This document shows positions 31,546 to 39,634 of a stretch of 64,000 nt of DNA, one piece after another. The translations under genes were made by a program, and so were the position numbers. The notes below the pieces were generated by a model, which searched no databases, was not told where the DNA came from, and saw nothing but the letters and a program-made list of their open reading frames with translations. The stretch spans positions 1,736,001 to 1,800,000 of the forward strand of contig NZ_AP023087.1 in the NCBI RefSeq assembly GCF_045862395.1, in the 5' to 3' direction. Position 1 is the first letter of the stretch. The number at the start of each line of letters is the position of its first letter. Source of the DNA: Marinicellulosiphila megalodicopiae (GTDB lineage Bacteria; Pseudomonadota; Gammaproteobacteria; Pseudomonadales; Natronospirillaceae).

Positions 31546-33336
31546 CTAATCTCTTGGAGCTGGTTTGCTTCTGCGTTGACGCTTGTGATGAGTGTTCGAG
31601 CGAGGCTTTCTTGGGCCGCCTTCTCCATGGTCATTACCGCGAGGTGCTTTTTCAGGACGTTCACCAGAAAATTCAGAAATCTTGATTTTTTGACCTGAAA
31701 TCATGGTATTTTTCAATACATCCATCACTTCTTTAGGCATGCCTTTTGGAAGATCAACCGTCGAGAATTGAGGATAAATTTCGATACACCCAATGTATTG
31801 GCTATCAATGTCTGCTTCGTTTGCAATGGCTCCTACGATATTACCTGGCTTAACACCATGGTTTTGTCCCACTTCTAATTTATAAGTCGTGGTTTCCATA
31901 TCGGGATGGCCTTTTAAGCCTTTAGTGCGTTCTTTACGTTCACGACGAGGACGTTCACCGCGTTCTGAGCGAGAACCACGATCATCGCGATCATTATCAT
32001 CAAATGAACGATTGTTAATGCGTTCGTTCTCATCTAATAATAATGGGGTATTGCCTTGAGCCATTGATGCTAAAGCTGCACATAGTTTTGTTTCATCAAC
32101 TTCATTTTCTTCTTTGTATTGAGAAATGATGTCGAAAAACATATCAAGATTGGCTTGTTCAAGTGTTTCACTAATACGAGACTTAAAACGATTGATGCGC
32201 TGTGTGTTGATGTCCGATGCCGTTGGCATGTTCATCGGCTCAATCAATTGCTTTGTCATACGTTCGATGTTTTTAAGTAAACGACGCTCGCGTGGTGCCA
32301 CAAACAAAATTGCATCACCAGCACGACCAGCACGACCAGTACGGCCAATACGGTGAACATAAGACTCTTGATCGTATGGAATGTCATAGTTGATAACATG
32401 GCTAACACGAGGAACGTCAATACCACGAGCGGCAACATCAGTTGCAATCACGATGTCTAGTTTGCCATTTTTCAAACGCTCAACGGTACGTTCACGAATT
32501 TGTTGTGAAATATCACCGTTTAATGCAGCAGCAGCAAAGCCCCGTGCATTTAGTTTTTCAGCTAATTCAACCGTTGCCGTTTTAGTACGTACAAAAATGA
32601 TAATGCCATCAAAGGTTTCTGCTTCTAGAATACGGGTTAATGCATCAAGTTTATGCATACCCGAAACGATCCAATAACGTTGACGGATATTTTCAGAAGT
32701 TTCAGTTTTTGTTTTAACTTTGATTTCAACTGGATCGTTCAAATGCTTTTGAGCAATGGTACGAATTTCTTTTGGCATTGTCGCTGAAAATAATGCAATT
32801 TGGCGTGTTTTAGGTGTGTGCTCCAAAACCCATTCAACATCATCAACAAACCCCATACGAAGCATTTCATCTGCTTCATCTAGTACTAGAGCTTGAAGAT
32901 TATCTAATTTTAAAGTGCCTTTACGGATATGATCCATTACACGACCAGGGGTGCCGACAACAACTTGAACGCCGCGTTTTAACTGGCGTAGCTGTGTGTC
33001 ATAACCTGTGCCACCGTAAATAGGCGCCACATGGAAGCCCTTAATATGGCGACAATAGGTTTGAAAAGCTTCAGAAACTTGAATGGCTAATTCACGAGTG
33101 GGCGCTAAAACTAAAATTTGGACGCCTTTGGCTTTTGGGTCAATATTTGTCACAAGTGGTAATGCAAACGCGGCAGTTTTACCCGTACCCGTTTGTGCTT
33201 GACCAATAATATCTCGACCTTCTAATAACACAGGAATACTTTGTTCTTGAATGGGCGAGGCGGTTTCGTAACCGATTTCACTAATGGCTTGTAAAATTGG
33301 TTCTGCTAAACCGAGATCTTGAAAAGATGTGGACAT
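31546..33336 (-). CDS. deaD: DEAD-box RNA helicase, DeaD/CsdA type
   Basis: This ATP-dependent RNA helicase remodels ribosome assembly intermediates and structured mRNAs, typically at low temperature. The 596-aa protein has the Q motif (SPIQEQSIP), AQTGTGKT, PTRELA, VLDEADEML, SATMP, and HRIGRTGRAG. A DbpA-type RNA-binding domain lies at about residues 480-555, and there is a basic Arg/Lys/Gly-rich tail. A second acidic-basic linker (DDNDRDDRGSRSERGERPRR) precedes the DbpA domain, as in DeaD. The gene is monocistronic. Confidence 0.94.
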   Translation of the reverse strand: MSTSFQDLGLAEPILQAISEIGYETASPIQEQSIPVLLEGRDIIGQAQTGTGKTAAFALPLVTNIDPKAKGVQILVLAPTRELAIQVSEAFQTYCRHIKGFHVAPIYGGTGYDTQLRQLKRGVQVVVGTPGRVMDHIRKGTLKLDNLQALVLDEADEMLRMGFVDDVEWVLEHTPKTRQIALFSATMPKEIRTIAQKHLNDPVEIKVKTKTETSENIRQRYWIVSGMHKLDALTRILEAETFDGIIIFVRTKTATVELAEKLNARGFAAAALNGDISQQIRERTVERLKNGKLDIVIATDVAARGIDVPRVSHVINYDIPYDQESYVHRIGRTGRAGRAGDAILFVAPRERRLLKNIERMTKQLIEPMNMPTASDINTQRINRFKSRISETLEQANLDMFFDIISQYKEENEVDETKLCAALASMAQGNTPLLLDENERINNRSFDDNDRDDRGSRSERGERPRRERKERTKGLKGHPDMETTTYKLEVGQNHGVKPGNIVGAIANEADIDSQYIGCIEIYPQFSTVDLPKGMPKEVMDVLKNTMISGQKIKISEFSGERPEKAPRGNDHGEGGPRKPRSNTHHKRQRRSKPAPRD

Positions 33337-33483
33337 GTTTTTCCTGTATTTTAAGAATGATCGAGGTAATGAATCTTACCTGATTTGAAAGGGCGCGAAT
33401 TGTACGCGTTTTTTCGTGAAAAATCTTGTTATTTTATGTATGTAGCTAAAATAAATAGTATATAAATGAATTGTGGTGGTTTT

Positions 33484-33813
33484 ATGGCAGAAAAAAAGTC
33501 CAATTTGTGGGTTAGAATGATGCTTTTGCTAGGAGTAATCCTTGGTTTGCTTATTTATTATGTGAGTGGCCCAGGTATTCAGGCGAAGCAAATATTAATT
33601 GATGTACAAAGGTATCAAAAAAGCCATGAAATGACCCCAACGGTTGCGCAATTGAGAAAACAATCCGCTACTTTTCGAAATTTAAAAGGAAAGTGCCCTT
33701 GTTATTCTCAATTAAGTGTTGATCATTTTAAATTGAAGTACAGGGGTGCTTTTTGGCAAACCTATGAATTCCATAGCGTGCATGGAAAATGGGCTCAATC
33801 AAGTCCGAAATAA
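33484..33813 (+). CDS. Small membrane-anchored hypothetical protein
   Basis: This protein of about 109 aa has one membrane helix near the N-terminus (WVRMMLLLGVILGLLIYYVSG) and a small soluble domain with the close cysteine pair GKCPCYSQ. No family is recognised. The ATG at 33484 follows GTGGTGG and is preferred over the in-frame ATG at 33466. The 3' end overlaps the convergent lipoprotein gene by 19 bp. Confidence 0.55.
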   Translation: MAEKKSNLWVRMMLLLGVILGLLIYYVSGPGIQAKQILIDVQRYQKSHEMTPTVAQLRKQSATFRNLKGKCPCYSQLSVDHFKLKYRGAFWQTYEFHSVHGKWAQSSPK

Positions 33814-34757
33814 GATTGCGCGGCTATAATGTCGTCCCATTTAATGTATTGAAATAATATTCGTCCATTTACATATATATCTACTGAGTCTAAATAGACT
33901 TTTAATTCAAGTTGATTATTTGTGCGACCATCTTGAATGATAATTGAGCCAGAATACGGGTGAATAATGCCAAGTTCAGTTTGTAGAGTGTTTTGTGTAT
34001 GAATTGAAAGATTGCCTTCTATTTTTCTAGAATGATCATGTATCGATAAATTAGATGAAAATTCAGTCCAAACAATTTGATCGTCAAAATGCTGATACGT
34101 TACTTGGCTTTGGAAGTGATCAATATCCCAGTAGCCTAAATTGTCATTTTCTAATGACCAATTACCACTTATTGTCGCAATCAATTCATCGGTTTGTGGT
34201 GAGTTTTGATTGGAAATATAGTTTTTAAAATAGATGTTGTAATTTAATGCCCCATCAAGAATCGATGGTGTGTATTGGGTTGAATGAGAATTGGTAATGT
34301 CGCATTTGTTTTGTGTGTAAAAAGTAAAATCCCCTTCATATTCGTCGAAAACCTGATTGTTTAATGTATAACGATCAAAATAGGGTGTTTGATTATTTGA
34401 AACCGCCACTGAACCATAATCGCAGATATTATTAATAGAATTGTATTTAAAGTCATTTGATTGAATGCCAAGCATGTCCCCATCAATCAAATTTGTCATT
34501 AATACGCTTTTATTTAAAAGATTGTCATTATTGGCTATAACCGCCAATTGATGAGGTTGGTTACTCAGTGTATATAGCTGCATTGCATAACCAGACAATA
34601 ATAATGCGCGGTTGTAGCTCAGTGATTGATTAATAGTGATTTGAGTGAATGGTGTGTTTTCGTTGGAGTTGTAATCGTGATGATGCGAATCCGTCACTTC
34701 AATATAACAACTGCTTAGAAATAGGCTTACACCTGATAAAAATAGAAAGTTCCGCAT
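33795..34757 (-). CDS. Putative outer-membrane lipoprotein
   Basis: The 320-aa protein has a lipoprotein signal with lipobox LSSC (C17), then a His/Asn-rich linker and a long beta-rich domain. No domain is recognised. Tyr after the lipidated Cys, rather than Asp, suggests outer-membrane sorting. It is convergent with and overlaps the small membrane gene by 19 bp. Confidence 0.6.
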   Translation of the reverse strand: MRNFLFLSGVSLFLSSCYIEVTDSHHHDYNSNENTPFTQITINQSLSYNRALLLSGYAMQLYTLSNQPHQLAVIANNDNLLNKSVLMTNLIDGDMLGIQSNDFKYNSINNICDYGSVAVSNNQTPYFDRYTLNNQVFDEYEGDFTFYTQNKCDITNSHSTQYTPSILDGALNYNIYFKNYISNQNSPQTDELIATISGNWSLENDNLGYWDIDHFQSQVTYQHFDDQIVWTEFSSNLSIHDHSRKIEGNLSIHTQNTLQTELGIIHPYSGSIIIQDGRTNNQLELKVYLDSVDIYVNGRILFQYIKWDDIIAAQSYFGLD

Positions 34758-34866
34758 AGTGATTCTCGTAAAATAACTGTATGGGGTAATTAAAGCACGA
34801 GTTATATGAATACAAGCTTACTATTGGAGTGGGAATTTTAAAATTTAATATAGATATAAAAGGATC

Positions 34867-34887
34867 AACCCTGCTGTATGCAGGGTT
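34867..34887 (-). terminator. Terminator after the TetR gene
   Basis: A perfect 8-bp stem AACCCTGC/GCAGGGTT has a 5-nt loop. A short T-run (GATCCTTTTA on the minus strand) follows in the direction of the TetR transcript. Confidence 0.65.
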
Positions 34888-34900
34888 AATCTTTTGAGAG

Positions 34901-35581
34901 TTATTTTTGATAAGAAGGTAAAGTAGATACTATCCCGTTAACTAAAATTGGAATGAGTATTTGAATATCTTCGCTAGAATAGTCTTGTTCTTCAATAAAA
35001 ACCGATTCACGAAATATTACTCGTTGAGCAACGCCTAAAATGCAATGGTGCAAAGTGAAAAAGAATTTTCGAATTAATTGGTCGTCGACATTTAGCTCTT
35101 TTTGTTTGCATATTAAAGCAATGATTTCCATTGCTGGGTTGTTTGTCATATTGCGATCTTTCATGATTTTATGATAGCGATCTAAATTATCATCCATTGA
35201 AAAGTGTCTAAAATGGTAATCAAATTGTGTAATAAAAATAATATAATTTTTATTATTTAAAAATCGTTTGATGTAAGTATCACAGTAACTTTCAAGCTGT
35301 TTGGTGTAATCTAAATCATGATTGATTTTAAATTCTACTGTAGCGCCATAGTTTCGAAGATATTCAATTTGAATATCAATGGCCATCTCTTCCTTGTTAT
35401 TGTAATAGTTGTACAGGGTTCTTCTTTCAACACCGGCAATTTTTGCAATATCAATCATGCTCGTTGACGCAATTCCTTGGGTTCTGAAAATTTCTTCTGC
35501 TTTAGTGAGCAATAGTTGACGTTTAGAACGTTTTGTTCTGCTTTCGTCTTTAAAGCGCTCAGGCTCATAAAGTAATGTCAT
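34901..35581 (-). CDS. TetR-family transcriptional regulator
   Basis: The 226-aa repressor-type protein has a basic N-terminal arm (KDESRTKRSKRQLLL) and a TetR HTH (TSMIDIAKIAGVERRTLYNYYNNKEEMA, about residues 40-68). The remaining helical part would form the ligand and dimer domain. Its target is unclear; the neighbouring genes are a lipoprotein and a nitrilase-like gene, both on the same strand but with separate gaps. Confidence 0.88.
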   Translation of the reverse strand: MTLLYEPERFKDESRTKRSKRQLLLTKAEEIFRTQGIASTSMIDIAKIAGVERRTLYNYYNNKEEMAIDIQIEYLRNYGATVEFKINHDLDYTKQLESYCDTYIKRFLNNKNYIIFITQFDYHFRHFSMDDNLDRYHKIMKDRNMTNNPAMEIIALICKQKELNVDDQLIRKFFFTLHHCILGVAQRVIFRESVFIEEQDYSSEDIQILIPILVNGIVSTLPSYQK

Positions 35582-35785
35582 AAGAATCTCATGGAAATTT
35601 AAAGCGAGGGATTTTGTCAGAAAATGAAGGGGTTTTATAGTTAAAAAGTGAATAAAAATTTAGAATGTTGGCTAAGTCACTGTTTTTAGTGTTTTTTTGT
35701 GTGTTTTTAGAGGGTTGTGAACTTGGTATTTGTTAAAGTTCTTAAAAAATGTGCCAAAAAGGTAAGTTTTTGGCACAAGTTGTTG

Positions 35786-36676
35786 TTAAATTAACTCTTT
35801 GTGTGTATTTAATTCGATAGGTGAAGACTCTTTCACTTCTACAATTTCACTATATGAATCTGATGTTTTTGGAAATTGAGAATTTTCCTGAAGTGCACGT
35901 AAGCCATTTGCGCTTAATCTTTCAATCAACCAGCCAGATTTATAAGGTTTGGCTTGATTAACGATTCCATTTTCTGGAAATCCTTCGTCAATTGGGCCAA
36001 AAAGACTGGCTTCACCAATCGCACTTTCAATTATGCCTGAATGTTCAAATCGTCCAATTAATGGAGACCATGCAACGTAAATGTTGTGTTGCATTGCACG
36101 CATTTGAGCGGCGATTTTTGCACGATTGTAAGATTGAGGGTTATCCGTTGCAGCAGGCATGATAATTAATTTGATGCCTTGCTCAATCGCTTGGTTAATC
36201 ACAGCATCATATTCAATGTCAATGCCTAGGCACACGATGAATTTTAAACCTTTGCAATTAAATACTTTTAATTCTTTGCCGCCATTTACACCAAGAAAAT
36301 CTTGTTCGTAAATAGATGGATGTAATTTATCTTGGAAATCGATACCTTCAGGGCTAACTACCCATGCACGATTACGCCATCCCTCATCGCTTCTGAAAAT
36401 AAAGCTCGGGGTGCAAATACATAGATCTAATTCTTTTGCTAATTTTGCGTAAAAATCTCTTAGAGGGAATGCAAATTCTTGCATCGCATCTGCTTGTTCA
36501 TCAATTGAATATTCAGAATCTAAAAGATTAGTCAGTTCGTAGCTACCAAATTCTGGCATACAAACCACACTTACTTTTTGCATTTTTAATCGCTGTAAAC
36601 GTTGTTCGACACGGTCACAATAATTTTCAAAACTACTTACACCCGAAATTGGATGTTGGCTAATTGCTATTTTCAT
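35786..36676 (-). CDS. Nitrilase-superfamily (carbon-nitrogen hydrolase) protein, active site atypical
   Basis: A 296-aa protein with the CN-hydrolase fold. The catalytic glutamate is in CMPEFGSYE and the lysine in QDKLHPS. The third residue, a cysteine normally in C-Y-D-x-E-[FY]-P, seems displaced: the protein reads VCLGIDIEYD, so the family cysteine position aligns with glycine and a cysteine lies two residues earlier. The downstream RA-Q-NxYVA pattern is conserved. Substrate unknown; it could be inactive or use a shifted nucleophile. The start is the ATG at 36676 with CGGAGA upstream, rather than the ATG at 36700. Confidence 0.75.
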   Translation of the reverse strand: MKIAISQHPISGVSSFENYCDRVEQRLQRLKMQKVSVVCMPEFGSYELTNLLDSEYSIDEQADAMQEFAFPLRDFYAKLAKELDLCICTPSFIFRSDEGWRNRAWVVSPEGIDFQDKLHPSIYEQDFLGVNGGKELKVFNCKGLKFIVCLGIDIEYDAVINQAIEQGIKLIIMPAATDNPQSYNRAKIAAQMRAMQHNIYVAWSPLIGRFEHSGIIESAIGEASLFGPIDEGFPENGIVNQAKPYKSGWLIERLSANGLRALQENSQFPKTSDSYSEIVEVKESSPIELNTHKELI

Positions 36677-36700
36677 GTTTTCTCCGATATCAGCATCCAT

Positions 36701-37042
36701 GCCTCAATAGTATTGGTTAAGCTTATAAAATTATAAGCAATAATTATATTTAAAATATGGAACTTAATGCCAATCTTAATTCGTAATAAATTGAACAGAT
36801 TATATTTGTTAAATTATTGGAAATTCGACTAAAAACTGGATTGTTTTCCATCTTATCTTGACCAAGATCCGTAAATTAAGGTCAAAACGGTAAAACTCAT
36901 TTATCGAGCGTAATAGTAATTAAATATAAAAATAAGTCCAGTATTTAACTAAAATATTTTATTTAATATGTTCAGATAACTTAGTGTTAATGAAAAAAAA
37001 GTCTATTCTAATTAAATAAGGTGAATTTAGGATATCAAATTT
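36701..37042. other. Divergent intergenic region, promoters only
   Basis: This 342-bp AT-rich gap separates the leftward nitrilase-like gene from the rightward chemoreceptor gene. I see no open reading frame, strong hairpin or repeat. It presumably carries both promoters. Confidence 0.4.
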
Positions 37043-38197
37043 ATGTTTTTTTCGAAGAAAAATTTAGAAATTGCGGATTTAAATCAAACAATTAAGGAGC
37101 TTAAAGCAGAAATTTATGAGAAAAACTCACAATTACAGTTATTAAATCAAGTGAAAATTGTTGCAGATATGCGTGCAGTTCATATCGATCAAGCAGCATT
37201 TGAAAATAATAGTCTATTAAGTCAGATGTTTCAAAATACATCATCAATGAATCACATTCGCGAAACCGTTGTTGAGAATGCAAATATATTAAATAAAGAG
37301 AAAGAAAAATTATCTGAATCCCATGCTACTTTTAATCAAATAGGACAAATTCTTAATTGCATCACCGATGATTTAAAAGAAATCGATGCTCAAGCAAATA
37401 CAACGTCAAAAGCAATGGAGAAACTAAAAGCTTCAGCTGAAAATATTGAAGGTTTTGTTGGACAAATAAAAGGCATTTCTGAGCAAACTAATTTACTTGC
37501 TTTAAATGCGGCAATTGAGGCGGCAAGAGCAGGTGAACAGGGGCGGGGGTTTGCAGTAGTTGCAGATGAAGTTCGTAATTTGGCTAAGCGCACTAATGAA
37601 ACTACTGAGGAAATTTCTAAAATTATTAATACCATCACATTTGAGATTAATAATGCAGATCAAGGGATTCAAATTATTGGAAAAGAAAGTGATAAATTAG
37701 CTGAAACAACATCTTCTGTGTCCGACACTGTAGTGGAAATTACAAGTATTTCAAAACATATGTACCAAATCATCGATCGCACCAATAGTGAAGGGTTTAT
37801 TCAGTCTGTAATGATGGATCATATCGTTTGGAAAAATACAATTTATCAAAAATTCACATCTAGAAATTATGAAAAAATCGAAAATATTGCCAATCACCAC
37901 CAATGCCGATTAGGGAAGTGGTTTTATGAAGGAGAAGGGCGGGCTTTTGAGCATTTAAAAAGTTATTCACAGCTTGAGGGCTATCATAAAAATGTTCATG
38001 ATAATGGTGTTCAAGCATTGGAGTTAATAAAAAATGATGAATTAACCCAATCTTTAGAAAAATTAAAGCTTATGGAATCTGCATCTGAAAAGGTCATGTC
38101 CGTGTTATCACAATTGAGCCATGAGATAACAGACGAGTTAGCTAAAAACGATGATATGGAAGCGAAGCTGGGTAATAAAGAGGATGAATTGTTTTAA
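37043..38197 (+). CDS. Soluble methyl-accepting chemotaxis protein with C-terminal CZB zinc-binding domain
   Basis: This 384-aa cytoplasmic chemoreceptor has no membrane segment. A short N-terminal coiled coil leads to the MCP signalling hairpin, whose tip is ISEQTNLLALNAAIEAARAGEQGRGFAVVADEVRNL-like (about residues 148-183). Residues about 255-330 match the CZB domain: His in DHIVW, the CRLGKW motif and later His-containing helices (GYHKNVHDN), the 3His/1Cys zinc site known from TlpD and DgcZ. The family senses zinc or oxidants such as hypochlorous acid. It signals through CheA and CheW. Monocistronic. Confidence 0.92.
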   Translation: MFFSKKNLEIADLNQTIKELKAEIYEKNSQLQLLNQVKIVADMRAVHIDQAAFENNSLLSQMFQNTSSMNHIRETVVENANILNKEKEKLSESHATFNQIGQILNCITDDLKEIDAQANTTSKAMEKLKASAENIEGFVGQIKGISEQTNLLALNAAIEAARAGEQGRGFAVVADEVRNLAKRTNETTEEISKIINTITFEINNADQGIQIIGKESDKLAETTSSVSDTVVEITSISKHMYQIIDRTNSEGFIQSVMMDHIVWKNTIYQKFTSRNYEKIENIANHHQCRLGKWFYEGEGRAFEHLKSYSQLEGYHKNVHDNGVQALELIKNDELTQSLEKLKLMESASEKVMSVLSQLSHEITDELAKNDDMEAKLGNKEDELF

Positions 38198-38276
38198 TGT
38201 GGATATGAAAAATTAAATACATGCGTATATACTGGTTTTAATTGGGAAAGACAAAAAAGAATCATTTTCCCAGTGT

Positions 38277-39632
38277 TTAATTTTTATTTCGAGGCACATC
38301 GAATCGTTGCCTTCTTTCCCAAAGGCATTTTCTAGAAACCCCCATTTGTTGAGCCAACTGGGTCTCACTTAAATTGTTTTGGTAAGTCATGACATATTGA
38401 GTGAAAATTTCTTTTTCAGAAAAATCTAAATCTTGAGTATCCATAGCAGTTTGATCTAGTTCGGAAAATTCATAATCGATCCCTAGGTCAACTGGTTCAA
38501 TATTCACACCATTAGATAAAATTAACGATCGTTGTACCGCATTTTCAAGTTCACGGACGTTTCCAGGCCATGGGTATTGTCTTAATATGGATAAGCTATC
38601 AGTAGTGAACGTTTTATCGACAAGTATATTTAATTTTTTGCTATGCTTTTTTAATAAATATTGAGCAATTTCAATGACATCATTTCCTCGATCCTTTAAA
38701 GAGGAAAGGTGAAGTTCAATCACTTGAATGCGATAGTATAAATCCTCTCTAAACAAACCCTGTTCTACTAATTTTTTTAAGTTGCGGTGAGTTGCACATA
38801 GAAAGCGGACATTGATTTTTTTTGAAATACTTGACCCAACTTTTCTAATTTCTTGTTCTTGCATAACGCGTAATAATCGCGCTTGAGCTTCTAAGGGGAG
38901 TTCACCAATTTCATCTAAAAATAAAGTACCATGATTTGCCGCTAAAATAAGGCCTTCGTTTGTGTTGACTGCACCTGTAAATGCACCTTTTTCGTGCCCG
39001 AATAATTCTGACTCTATTAATGATTGCGCAATGGCAGCGCAGTTGACGCTTACAAAGGGCTTTTCATTTCTATTGGAATGTAACGCAATGGCTCGAGCCG
39101 CCAATTCTTTTCCTGTGCCTGATTCCCCAGTAATTAATATAGTGACATCTGTTTTCGCAACTCTTTCACATTGTCGATAAAACGTTTTCATTACTTGAGA
39201 GCTTCCAATAAAATCTGAGAAATTGAACTCATTGGATGGTTTTGGGGAAGGTTTGGTTTTAGGTGACTCACTGATGGTTTGAGGCTTGAAGTCTTGTAAT
39301 ATTTTGTTAACGCATTCGATCATTTCTTGATGATCAAATGGCTTAGCTATGTAGTCGATGGCTCCAAGTTTAATCGCATCTATTGCCGCTCGCATGCTAG
39401 CAAAGCTGGTCATTATTAATACAGGGGTGTTTGATGCAAGATTGATCAGTTCAGTTCCTAGGCGTCCAGGCATCCGGACGTCACTGATAATTAAATCAAA
39501 ATCATCAAAGTTATACTCGCAGGCTTGATCAACATTTTCAGCTTGACTGGTTTGAAATTTATTTCTTTCAAGTAATCTAGCTAAAGTACTGCGAATAATA
39601 CTTTCATCTTCAACTATTAAAATTTTATACAT
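38277..39632 (-). CDS. Sigma-54-dependent response regulator, NtrC family
   Basis: The 451-aa protein has a receiver domain (phospho-acceptor D51 in IISDVRMPG), an AAA+ domain with GESGTGKE near residue 171, the sigma-54 contact loop GAFTGA near 214 and the arginine region YPWPGNVRELENA, then a Fis-type HTH ending SRKCLWERRQRFDVP. It activates sigma-54 promoters when phosphorylated. The gene is 2 bp downstream of the sensor kinase gene, its cognate partner. The pair resembles CbrA/CbrB, but the HTH alone does not settle this. Confidence 0.92.
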   Translation of the reverse strand: MYKILIVEDESIIRSTLARLLERNKFQTSQAENVDQACEYNFDDFDLIISDVRMPGRLGTELINLASNTPVLIMTSFASMRAAIDAIKLGAIDYIAKPFDHQEMIECVNKILQDFKPQTISESPKTKPSPKPSNEFNFSDFIGSSQVMKTFYRQCERVAKTDVTILITGESGTGKELAARAIALHSNRNEKPFVSVNCAAIAQSLIESELFGHEKGAFTGAVNTNEGLILAANHGTLFLDEIGELPLEAQARLLRVMQEQEIRKVGSSISKKINVRFLCATHRNLKKLVEQGLFREDLYYRIQVIELHLSSLKDRGNDVIEIAQYLLKKHSKKLNILVDKTFTTDSLSILRQYPWPGNVRELENAVQRSLILSNGVNIEPVDLGIDYEFSELDQTAMDTQDLDFSEKEIFTQYVMTYQNNLSETQLAQQMGVSRKCLWERRQRFDVPRNKN

Positions 39633-39634
39633 GT

